Source: DATLBY01 sp035526665 (lineage in GTDB: Bacteria; Acidobacteriota; Terriglobia; Bryobacterales; Bryobacteraceae). Taken from it: a stretch of DNA of 25,717 nucleotides. The notes beneath the pieces are model-generated. The model saw only the letters and a program-made list of their open reading frames with translations. It was not told the DNA's origin and did not search any database. Shown here one piece after another: positions 15,093 to 22,496 of the stretch (the stretch's first letter is position 1; every line of letters starts with the position of its first letter). The position numbers and the translations under genes were made by a program. Location of the stretch: positions 1-25,717 of the forward strand of contig DATLBY010000050.1 in assembly GCA_035526665.1 (NCBI GenBank), written 5' to 3'.

Positions 15093-15563
15093 ATGGAACA
15101 TGTAACGGAAGCCGAACTCATCGAAAGGGGCCAAGGCCCTGATCCTGAGCGCCCGCTCGTGTTTCTCGACACCAGCGTCATAATGGGATACCTTCGCGGC
15201 GAGCCCTCGGCCGCGCCGGTCTTTTCCGCTGAAGCCAGCGGCCGCATTCGTTTCGCCGTGAATCCAATTGTGCTTCAGGAATTGCTGCTTGCTGCTGATG
15301 CCGTGGGTCTATCTGAATTTGCAGGAATTCGGGATCATCTCCGAGTGCTGCCCATCGATTATGAAAAGGTTGAGGCTCTGGTGCCCCGAGTACGGGCTCT
15401 GAGAAACCGCCTGGCACATTCGAACAATATCCTTATCCTGAGCAGCGCCAGTGTATGCGACTTCCTTGTCACGCGGGACGCAGGGATAAAGACGTTAGTA
15501 ACTGCTGAAAAACCGAACGTTGTCACTCCCGAAGAATTCGTCACCTATCTCCGGGCCGCATAA
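15093..15563 (+). CDS. PIN-domain protein (VapC-like) with one altered active-site position
   Basis: The 156-aa protein has a PIN-type start, 'LVFLDTSVIMGYLRGE' (Asp26), the conserved 'LQELL' (Glu63) and the C-terminal 'FLVTRDAGIKTL' (Asp129). The third metal-binding acid, normally Asp in '(H)..DALIAASA', is replaced: the sequence reads 'AHSNNILILSSASVCDFLV', with Asn112 at that place. PIN enzymes are Mg/Mn-dependent RNases; loss of this acid may weaken or change activity. ATG 15093 has AGGA seven bases upstream. No antitoxin gene is found directly before it, which is unusual for VapC. The next gene begins right after its stop (TAAGTG) but is frameshifted. Confidence 0.78.
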   Translation: MEHVTEAELIERGQGPDPERPLVFLDTSVIMGYLRGEPSAAPVFSAEASGRIRFAVNPIVLQELLLAADAVGLSEFAGIRDHLRVLPIDYEKVEALVPRVRALRNRLAHSNNILILSSASVCDFLVTRDAGIKTLVTAEKPNVVTPEEFVTYLRAA

Positions 15564-16113
15564 GTGCGGGTCTATTTCGACACCGGAGTATTCATTGATT
15601 ACCTGAGCATGCGCGGAGTGCGAACGCACTGCTGAGATCCGCCGCGCGGCGAGGCCGCGCTCCGGCCGACATGCTGCCGATGGCGAACGCCTGTTCGAAA
15701 AAGTCAGCAGAGCGCACAGTGGCGCGACTTCGTGTTTGACATACTACGAGGTGGAAGAGGCCCTCTACGGGCTGCTAGCGCAATCCGTAAAGGGCATTTC
15801 GCGCGCGGATACGTTAGTGATCCCCGCAGCGCGTTCTATAACTACACAGGTTCAGTTCGTCGTTGAGCTCTTCAACATTTCCGTCCTTGACCTGACGCCC
15901 GGGACCGTCCGCCTTCAGCTACAGCAACTCGACCTCCAGACTCGCGGGATCCGCGCGGCTGATGCGCTTCACGCAGCGACTGCAATCGCGTCTAATGCCG
16001 ACCTTCTCGTTTCGGCGGATGAGGCACTTTTGAATCTGGATGGAGTGCTGGTGAATACCCAAGGGCGCAGAATTATCTGTCGAGACACGGATCTCGCGCT
16101 TAAGGTGTTGTAG
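15564..16113 (+). pseudogene. PIN-domain toxin-like gene broken by two frameshifts
   Basis: Three successive frames give one PIN protein: 'VRVYFDTGVFIDYLSMRG' from GTG 15564 (frame closed by TGA 15633-15635), 'ANALLRSAARRGRAPADM' around 15620-15673, and 'GERLFEKVSRAHSGATSC' from about 15679 onward, through 'LTYYEVEEALYGLLAQS' and 'RAADALHAATAIASNADLLV' to the stop at 16113. The first frame supplies the first Asp; the last frame supplies Glu and the 'AADALHAATAI...LLVSADEALL' acids, so all catalytic residues would be present if the frames were joined. The breaks lie at about 15612-15630 and 15671-15680. The long 3' frame begins with a TTG at 15736 but would lack the first catalytic Asp. Decay is the simplest reading. 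Confidence 0.75.
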
Positions 16114-16127
16114 CCCTGTTGACAGGG
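16114..16127 (+). terminator. Small hairpin directly after the PIN pseudogene
   Basis: CCCTG-TTGA-CAGGG forms a perfect 5-bp stem with a four-base loop starting right after the TAG stop. No T-run follows, so intrinsic termination is uncertain. Confidence 0.25.
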
Positions 16128-16228
16128 TCGCCGCGCGTGCAATCTCAACCCGAGAAGATCACGACGACAAGAGCTGTTACATTTTCGAGTTGCCGACAGC
16201 AGGTTCAAGTGTTCGTTTCATGAGTCAG

Positions 16229-17019
16229 TCAAAGACGTCGGGATTCCATTCTCCCGTCTCTTGTGGCGTTCAGGATCGCCGTGTCAAGCATCCTAAACAC
16301 GCGGGACATCGCAAACTTGAACTGTACGAAGTCTACCCAGTACTCCACGTAGCCCCGCGCCTTTCCCGCCCCCACGACCGCATACCGGAAGGCCGTGCCG
16401 TTCGGATCCATCTTATCCAGTTCGATGATCCACGTCCGTGCCCATGACGGGAGTCGCTCACCGTGGCGCTTCTCAACAAGAAGGACGCATTCTCTCAGCG
16501 AGTGCGTATGGGCATCGATCTCACCGATGATCTTCAGGTACAACTCAAGCGTGTGCCGATAGGCGAACAGAACTGGGCACTCCAGTCGAGCGGCTCACCG
16601 CTCTTAAGCGCCGCTTCCAGCATCGCCTCCGCACATTCGCCGTAATTCCGCGCGAGGGTGAGATACCCATCCACACTGCCGCCAACGAAGAGTATTCCGT
16701 GTCTCCATGTGTCATCGAGGTCGTCCGGCGGATCCTGAAGGATTGGCTTGTGGGCGTAGAGCAGGTCACGGTAGCGGTCGTTACCATAGTGGTCCTCACG
16801 GTCCAGGCCTGCACGGATCTCGTCCGCTGGCTCGTTTAACTCTGATCGCTCGTATATATACATCAGAGCTAGCACATCCGAGTCCGTGAACGTACGCGGC
16901 TTTCCCTTGCCCGGATTCGCTTCAACGCTCAAGTAAGCCTTAAAGGCCCAGGCCCAGGTCTTAATTTGCTGCCCATCCACTCCGAGGATGCGTGCGGCTT
17001 CAGCGACGTTCCGATTCAT
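16229..17019 (-). pseudogene. MerR-like HTH plus HEPN-like domain gene with a single frameshift
   Basis: The first frame (ATG 17019) reads MNRNVAEAARILGVDGQQIK, a MerR/Xis-like helix-turn-helix, then 'FTDSDVLALMYIYERSEL' and 'GSVDGYLTLARNYGECAEAM'. It runs into 'EPLDWSAQF' and ends with an unrelated tail at 16534. A second frame picks up at about 16570 with 'PVLFAYRHTLELYLKIIGEI' and continues through 'ERLPSWARTWIIELDKMDPN' and 'GTAFRYAVVGAGKARG' to 16229. The 'PVLFAYRH.LELYLK' motif with a later 'D..GTAFRY' is that of HEPN-like C-terminal domains in bacterial proteins of unknown or RNase-type function. A one-base change between about 16560 and 16580 restores a single gene of about 262 codons. 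Decay is likely; regulated frameshifting cannot be excluded. Confidence 0.65.
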
Positions 17020-17154
17020 GTATTTCTAGGCTCTGCCATCCAGTATCGAGCGTCGCACTGAAGATTACAATTTTCGATGGCGAGAGTTCGAAAGACTATT
17101 TTTCATGTCACTTGACGCGGTTGAACGGGAATTGGTTTTCGGCTGAACCGTGGC

Positions 17155-17405
17155 GTTGGCCTCCACTTCTCTTTTTCGGAGCCGGCAACGCTTCCTTGTG
17201 GTACCGCGCCCTCCGAGGCGACGGCGACAGCCTCTACACGGCCTGCATCGTCGCAGTCCACGAGAGCACCGGCGAGCTCGCGTGGTATTTCCAGACCACG
17301 CCTTGCGACAGTTTCGACTACGACGCGACTCAACCGCTGATCCAGCCCGATCTCACGCTGAACGCTAGGCCCCGCAAAGCATTCCGCTACCAATGGGCGG
17401 CGTGA
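17155..17405 (+). pseudogene. Fragment of a PQQ-dependent alcohol dehydrogenase
   Basis: The frame ending at TGA 17405 contains 'LFFGAGNASLWYRALRGDGD', 'SLYTACIVAVHESTGELAWY', 'FQTTPCDSFDYDATQPLIQP' and 'DLTLNARPRKAFRYQW'. This is the quinoprotein alcohol dehydrogenase propeller segment with the usual GxGNxxPW, LYTxSxVAxxxxTG and TPxDxWDYD motifs, altered at several positions (Cys for the residue before Asp, Leu for Pro). Only about 80 of roughly 600 residues remain, without start, signal peptide or the active-site region, so it is a dead fragment. It lies 37 bases before the kinase gene and may contribute only upstream sequence. Confidence 0.72.
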
Positions 17406-17442
17406 GTTAACATGTTGAGGCGGATAATCCCGACTGCGAGCC

Positions 17443-19905
17443 ATGAAGACTGAACGCCGGCGGCAGATCGAACAACTCTACCGTGCAGCTTTGCAACAGG
17501 AGGAAGAGCAACGGGAGTCCTTCCTCGCAACGGCCTGCCGGGACGATGAAGAGCTGCACCGTCAGGTGGCGAATTTGCTCACACAGAGCGGCTTGACTCT
17601 CGCCCTGGTAGATCAGAGTGCCCGTGAGGAGACGGAGGGGCACGAAACACCAACGGTGTTGGAGGCAGGAACGAAGCTGGGACCGTACCATATTGTCGGC
17701 CCGCTCGGTGAGGGCGGGATGGGGAAAGTCTATCGCGCCGTGGACACCCGTCTAGGCCGCGCTGTGGCCATCAAAATTTCCGCAGAGGAGTTCAGCAAGC
17801 GATTCGAACGCGAGGCGCGGACGATATCCGCACTGAATCATCCCCAAATCTGCACACTTTACGACATCGGATCGTTGCCGTCCGGCTTCGGTTACATGGT
17901 GACCGAGCTGGTCGAGGGCGAAACCTTGAGGGATTGGCTCAAACATTCATCTGCCGCGGACCAGGGCGTCCGGATTGCGCGACAGATCCTCGAGGCTCTT
18001 CGTGCAGCGCATGGAGTCGGCATCGTCCATCGCGACCTGAAGCCGGCAAACATTATGGTTCGTTTCGATGGCTACGTAAAAGTGTTGGACTTCGGTCTTG
18101 CAAGGCGGATTCCAATGGCTGGTACGTTCAGGACCGAAGAAACGGCGACCGCAGGCTTAAGTCTTCCCGGGGAGATCGTGGGGACTGCCGCCTATATGTC
18201 ACCGGAGCAAATTCTCGGGCAGGAAGTCGATCAGCGAAGTGACCTGTTCGCATTCGGAATCATTCTTTACGAGATACTGACCGGACAACATCCGTGGACG
18301 CGCAAATCAACCGTCGATACGCTGCACGCGATTCTTCACGATGAGCCGCCTCCCCGGAAGATCACTTTGGCCGGCGTCGTGGATAAGCTTCTCCGGAAGG
18401 ACCGGGAGGAGCGTTATCCATCCGCGGAAGCGGTTCTCGAAGCTTTCGCAAGCCCTCGTCCTGTTCAGACAGTATCCACCGGCGTTCTCACCCGGCTGAT
18501 CGTCCTTCCATTTCGCATCCTGCGACAGCACGACGCGTCCGACTTCCTCTCCGTCAGCCTGCCGGATGCCATCACCAACTCGCTTACAGCGATTGATTCT
18601 CTAGTCGTGCGGTCCACCATGACGGCCAGGCGCTTTGCCGCCGCTCCGGAACTAGACGTGAAGATGATCTCCGAACAGGCTCAAGTTGACGCCATTCTGA
18701 CCGGCACCATCCTCTCGGATGGCGAGAACCTGCGGGTAACCACGCAACTTGTCCAGTCGCCCGATGGCAAGCTACTCTGGTCCAATACATCGCAGGCTAC
18801 CCTGCGAAATATCTTCCAGCTTCAAGATGATCTGGTCGAACGGATTGTTCAGTCGCTGACGCTTCCTTTGACCGCCCGTGAGCACCGTGCGCTCAAACAC
18901 GACGTTCCTGGGGGCGCGCTCGCCTACGAATGCTATCTTCGTGGCAATCAGCTCGCTGTCGCCGGCGACTTGCAAAGCATGACCCTGGCGCGGGATCTTT
19001 ACCGGCGCTGCGTGGATGACGATGCCGCGTATGCGCCGGCGTGGGCGGCCTTGGGGCGAATCTACCGCTTCCTGGCGAAGTATGGTGTAGACCGGGCCGG
19101 CAATTTCGCTGCCTCCGAGAGCGCATTTCAAAAGGCCTTCAGACTCAACCCCGATTTGGCCCTTGCGCACAATTTCTATACTCTTCTCGAAACCGATCTC
19201 GGGCGGTCGCCTGACGCGATGGAGCGCCTGCTGAAGCGCGCGCATTCGCATCGCAACGATCCAAATGTATTCGCAGGCCTCGTTCACGCATGCCGTTATT
19301 GTGGCCTGCTGGAAGCCTCTGTTGCTGCGCACGAACGTGCCCGGCAACTTGATCCGAATGTCCAAACGAGTGTTCCCCACACCTACACGATTCTGGGTGC
19401 CCCGCAGAAAGCGCTTGATTCTTGTGGCCCGACGGATATGTGGATCCGGCCGAAAGCGCTCATGGCTCTGGGCCGCAAGGAGGAAGCGATCGAACAACTG
19501 CGCGCAGCCGGCAATGCCAATCCCTGGGTCGTGTTCTGGCGGACTTTGTTTGAGGGCGATCGCCAAAAGAGCTTGGATGCCCTGAATCGGGCGCAAACCG
19601 CTTTTCCGGTCCACACCAGCGACCCGGAGGCCCGGTTTTTTAATGGGTGCCTTCTGGCGGAGTTGAACGAAACTGGACGCGCTTTGGAGTTCCTGTCGCT
19701 CGCGCTCGACGAAGGATACCACTGCCACTACGCTCTCCTGCATGACCCGGATCTGGAGCCATTGCGTTCCCATCAACTGTTCCCTGAACTCGTGAACCGC
19801 GCCGCGGCACTGGACCGTCACGCGCGAGCCGTGTTCCTTGACAATGGAGGCAACCGGTTATTAGGAGTTCGTCCGGACGGTACACTTCGGTCCGCTCCGA
19901 ACTAA
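17443..19905 (+). CDS. Ser/Thr protein kinase fused to a FlgO/TolB-like domain and TPR repeats
   Basis: This 820-aa protein has a short N-terminal helical region (about 1-60, common in acidobacterial kinases) and a Hanks-type kinase domain at about 80-340: Gly loop 'GPLGEGGMGKVYRA', Lys111 in 'AVAIKI', 'IVHRDLKPANIM' with Asp198, 'VLDFGLARR' with Asp216 and 'GTAAYMSPEQILG'. Next is a FlgO/TolB-like segment at about 350-480 ('LIVLPFRILRQHDASDFLSV', 'VDAILTGTILSDGENLRVTT', 'GKLLWSNTS'), and then TPR-like repeats to about 790. No membrane segment is seen, so the protein is probably cytosolic, unlike many kinases of this group. All catalytic residues are present. It stands alone, so its input and targets cannot be inferred from neighbours. 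Confidence 0.92.
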   Translation: MKTERRRQIEQLYRAALQQEEEQRESFLATACRDDEELHRQVANLLTQSGLTLALVDQSAREETEGHETPTVLEAGTKLGPYHIVGPLGEGGMGKVYRAVDTRLGRAVAIKISAEEFSKRFEREARTISALNHPQICTLYDIGSLPSGFGYMVTELVEGETLRDWLKHSSAADQGVRIARQILEALRAAHGVGIVHRDLKPANIMVRFDGYVKVLDFGLARRIPMAGTFRTEETATAGLSLPGEIVGTAAYMSPEQILGQEVDQRSDLFAFGIILYEILTGQHPWTRKSTVDTLHAILHDEPPPRKITLAGVVDKLLRKDREERYPSAEAVLEAFASPRPVQTVSTGVLTRLIVLPFRILRQHDASDFLSVSLPDAITNSLTAIDSLVVRSTMTARRFAAAPELDVKMISEQAQVDAILTGTILSDGENLRVTTQLVQSPDGKLLWSNTSQATLRNIFQLQDDLVERIVQSLTLPLTAREHRALKHDVPGGALAYECYLRGNQLAVAGDLQSMTLARDLYRRCVDDDAAYAPAWAALGRIYRFLAKYGVDRAGNFAASESAFQKAFRLNPDLALAHNFYTLLETDLGRSPDAMERLLKRAHSHRNDPNVFAGLVHACRYCGLLEASVAAHERARQLDPNVQTSVPHTYTILGAPQKALDSCGPTDMWIRPKALMALGRKEEAIEQLRAAGNANPWVVFWRTLFEGDRQKSLDALNRAQTAFPVHTSDPEARFFNGCLLAELNETGRALEFLSLALDEGYHCHYALLHDPDLEPLRSHQLFPELVNRAAALDRHARAVFLDNGGNRLLGVRPDGTLRSAPN

Positions 19906-20262
19906 CCATTACTGTCGCGCGCTCCTCGTCGAAGACTTACCTAGCGTGGGAATTTTCAATTACAGTGTTATTTGATTAGCAGGATTTTGGCCGGAGTCGT
20001 CGGCTTGCGTCTCTTAACCGCACCTGCAACCAATTGGACGATAACACCGAACCGTGGACGTGGATCTCTCCTCTGTCCGTATAGTCGGCGATCCGGAAGT
20101 TGGCCGGATTACGCCCACAAGCCGGCCTATGACCGGAGATCCCTTAACGGTAGCGACTTTGCCGCGTAAACGCCCTAGCCGGAGAGTTGAGGAGTAAATG
20201 AAAGTCGATTCAATTCAATGATTACAGGCCGATAGATATTTTGGAGGGACAGTGCCGCGAGG
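19906..20262. other. Intergenic stretch without a convincing gene
   Basis: No recognisable gene is present. A strong ribosome-site-like GAGGAGTAA precedes an eight-codon frame (ATG 20198 to TGA 20221), and GGAGGGACA precedes a GTG at 20252 in the same frame that runs antisense into the next gene. Neither has coding character I can defend. Confidence 0.4.
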
Positions 20263-20460
20263 TCAACCGGACTGTTTCGAGAACTGTTTGCGAAAAGTGG
20301 CGATTTCTGCTTTGGTGGGGGGCCAGTCCGTATCGCAGGTGTTGCAATGGAACACTAACGCACCAGATTTCAACTTCGCTTCGAATTCTTCCTGACTGAA
20401 TGTAACTGCCTTGTTATGGTTGTTCGGACAGGTAATATCGAAGTCCAGACGATCGCTCAA
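20263..20460 (-). CDS. Small zinc-ribbon-like protein (65 aa)
   Basis: The frame begins with TTG at 20460 and has a strong ribosome site (AGGAGGGCTC) just before it, which decides the start. The product LSDRLDFDITCPNNHNKAVT... contains 'TCPNNHN' and 'FHCNTCDTDW', so one CxxxH and one CxxC pair could bind zinc as a small ribbon. The C-terminal third is basic ('AEIATFRKQFSKQSG'). I do not recognise a named family. It stands alone, 92 bases downstream of the glycosyltransferase stop on the same strand, and could be co-transcribed with it. Confidence 0.6.
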   Translation of the reverse strand: MSDRLDFDITCPNNHNKAVTFSQEEFEAKLKSGALVFHCNTCDTDWPPTKAEIATFRKQFSKQSG

Positions 20461-20552
20461 GAGCCCTCCTACTGCTTGCTGATTTTGCCAACCTTTGCGC
20501 TGCCCCGCGAACGTCAGTCTTTCTTCATCTGACGTTTTCGGGAACGCTCGAC

Positions 20553-22259
20553 TTAATCTCCGGGCGCCACACTGATGATACCGCCAAGGGTGTATCGCAT
20601 GTCGATGCTCAGCCGATTGAAGGTTTTATGCTCGTTCCCGTTCAGTCTGTATATACGAATTTGTCCCCCGGTTTCCTTGGGGACCGTGTCGACCATTTCC
20701 CAGCGCCGGGGCATCTCCCGCACCAGGCTCGACAGAAGCAGGCCATGCTCTCCGCACGATTGCTGGATGCATTCATCGAGTACGACCAGGGAGACCGGAA
20801 CGCTATCGAGTGCAGCCATCAACTCCGGGCCGGTCTTAAACAGCATCGTGTACTGCTGCCCCATCAAAGTGTGCTGTACGAGAAATTTTCTCGAGCGGGC
20901 AACGAAGTGGCGGGGACGGGGGCCACGCATCGCGAATTCGCTGACGAACATACCCTCGCCCATGGCGTCCGCGGCGACGAGAACCACGCCGTTGACGGGT
21001 AAGCGCTGAGCGAGTACTATATCCGCAACCCTGGAGAAATCCGTCGTGTTCTTCCGGGGCAAGTGGAAAGTGAGAGCGGCATAGGGCAGTACAAGAAGAG
21101 CCATGGCCGCAGCCTCCACAGCACGCACGTTCCATGGCAGAAATCGGAGCGCACCGACGGCGGTATCCAGTGCGAGCAGGGCCAGCATAACCACGCTTGC
21201 CGCCGCAGGCAGCAGGTAGCGCGAATCCTGAATCGGGTAGAGAACTGTATGAAACAGCCAGGATGAGGCGAGAATGGCTACCGCCGAAATGTGCAGATTG
21301 GTATGCGGGTCATTCGCATATCGCCTGGAGTTTCGAACCGCGAGCCCTGCTCCGATGATACCGAGAGTGAAAAGCACGATACCGCCCAGGCGAGCGAGAT
21401 CGGTCGTATTCCCGGCGGCTGTTTTCCAAAAGTGCGTTTCGTCCGCACCTGTATCGGCTGCGTAAACAACCAAACGACGCATAGCGATGTACCACGGGCC
21501 CGCGATGGCCAGCACGATAGCGGCCGGCAGCCAGAAAGATTTCCGCCTGAGCAGGAAATAACGGCCCGTTAGCAGGACACACAAAGGAGGCAGTAATGAA
21601 AGCAGCAGCCCGTTGTACTTCACCAGGGCCGCCACCGCTGCATACAGACCAAAGAGACAGGCATCGCGAACCGATTCGGTGTCCAGGTATCTGGCAAATT
21701 GAATCATCGCGGCAAGGATCGCCAGCGCGACCGCCATATCCAGCATCATTGCAGCCGCACTGGTCTGCGCCGCTGGGAGCGATAGCAGGAGAATCGAGCC
21801 GATAAGAGAGCGCACAAAACCGAATCTGGGCTTGAGAATCTGGAAGAAAACATAGCCCCATGTTGCGGTCACAGTGGCGCATAGAGCCAAGACGGGTTGC
21901 CGGGTTTCACCAAACAGAAACATCCATACGCCGGACACAATATGAAAAAGAGGCGGCCAGAGGCCGAAGGCAACACGCGGGTAATGCAAGTAAAAGGACT
22001 CTGCAAATTGAATAGGATGGCTGGGAAATCCGGCTGCAATGTAATCCCGGATCATGAGGCTTGTCACGTAATGAGATGGCTCGTCATAATGGGATCCGAA
22101 GGTGCGGGAAAACGCGCCTGAAAGCCATTGTAGACAGGTGACAACAAACCACAGGCCGACAAAAACGGCAATAGTTTCGATAAAGCGGAAAGGGGCCGCA
22201 GGTCTGGGTTTCTGGACGCAAAACTCTTCTTCAGCACCTGTGATCCGATTCAGATACAA
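20553..22259 (-). CDS. Multispanning membrane glycosyltransferase (ArnT/PMT, GT-C fold)
   Basis: About 568 aa, with roughly 11-12 hydrophobic segments over residues 25-430 (e.g. 'TIAVFVGLWFVVTCLQWL', 'SLIGSILLLSLPAAQTSAAA', 'LLLSLLPPLCVLLTG', 'AAMALLVLPYAALTFHL') and a soluble C-terminal part of about 150 residues. The first periplasmic loop holds 'SHYDEPSHYVTS', the acidic DE-type motif of GT-C enzymes of the dolichyl-phosphate mannosyltransferase/ArnT superfamily. Such enzymes transfer sugars from polyprenyl-phosphate donors to lipids or proteins outside the membrane. The TTG at 22259 is favoured because GGAGA lies seven bases upstream; the same frame is open to a TTG at 22301 without a ribosome site. 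It is divergent from the aldo/keto reductase gene. Acceptor and sugar unknown. Confidence 0.82.
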   Translation of the reverse strand: MYLNRITGAEEEFCVQKPRPAAPFRFIETIAVFVGLWFVVTCLQWLSGAFSRTFGSHYDEPSHYVTSLMIRDYIAAGFPSHPIQFAESFYLHYPRVAFGLWPPLFHIVSGVWMFLFGETRQPVLALCATVTATWGYVFFQILKPRFGFVRSLIGSILLLSLPAAQTSAAAMMLDMAVALAILAAMIQFARYLDTESVRDACLFGLYAAVAALVKYNGLLLSLLPPLCVLLTGRYFLLRRKSFWLPAAIVLAIAGPWYIAMRRLVVYAADTGADETHFWKTAAGNTTDLARLGGIVLFTLGIIGAGLAVRNSRRYANDPHTNLHISAVAILASSWLFHTVLYPIQDSRYLLPAAASVVMLALLALDTAVGALRFLPWNVRAVEAAAMALLVLPYAALTFHLPRKNTTDFSRVADIVLAQRLPVNGVVLVAADAMGEGMFVSEFAMRGPRPRHFVARSRKFLVQHTLMGQQYTMLFKTGPELMAALDSVPVSLVVLDECIQQSCGEHGLLLSSLVREMPRRWEMVDTVPKETGGQIRIYRLNGNEHKTFNRLSIDMRYTLGGIISVAPGD

Positions 22260-22406
22260 GGTAAATCTCCGACTAAGGTGTATCCGCCTGGGGGCGGTCA
22301 ACCAGTTTAGCGCGCTTTTCGGGCTCCGTGGCGTTAAATTTCATAGGTTGACTGATGCGGCCACCGATCCGTCTTAATCCCTGCTGCCGTGATGGAGCTA
22401 AGTTCG

Positions 22407-22428
22407 TTTTTTACCGTTAGGCAAAAAA
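22407..22428. promoter_or_regulatory. Inverted repeat between divergent glycosyltransferase and aldo/keto reductase genes
   Basis: TTTTTT-A-CC-GTTA-GG-C-AAAAAA is an inverted repeat with one mismatch, at the centre of the divergent intergenic region. The T- and A-runs are on the wrong sides for an intrinsic terminator in either direction. An operator or intrinsically bent DNA is more likely. Confidence 0.35.
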
Positions 22429-22496
22429 TCGAAAGAATCAGGATACCGCCTCCGCCACGATCGAATCTAACGTGGAGATAGTGTAACGGAGCAACT

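Noticed and set aside
15641..15670. GC-rich GCCGCGCGGCGAGGCC stretch as a terminator stem
   Set aside because: No clean stem-loop with a T-run; the bases are explained by the PIN coding frame.
18772..19821. 349-codon minus-strand frame opposite the kinase TPR region
   Set aside because: Antisense artefact of high-GC codon use within an intact kinase-TPR gene.
22407..22428. Intrinsic terminator
   Set aside because: The T-run is in the 5' arm and the A-run in the 3' arm on both strands, the reverse of a terminator.
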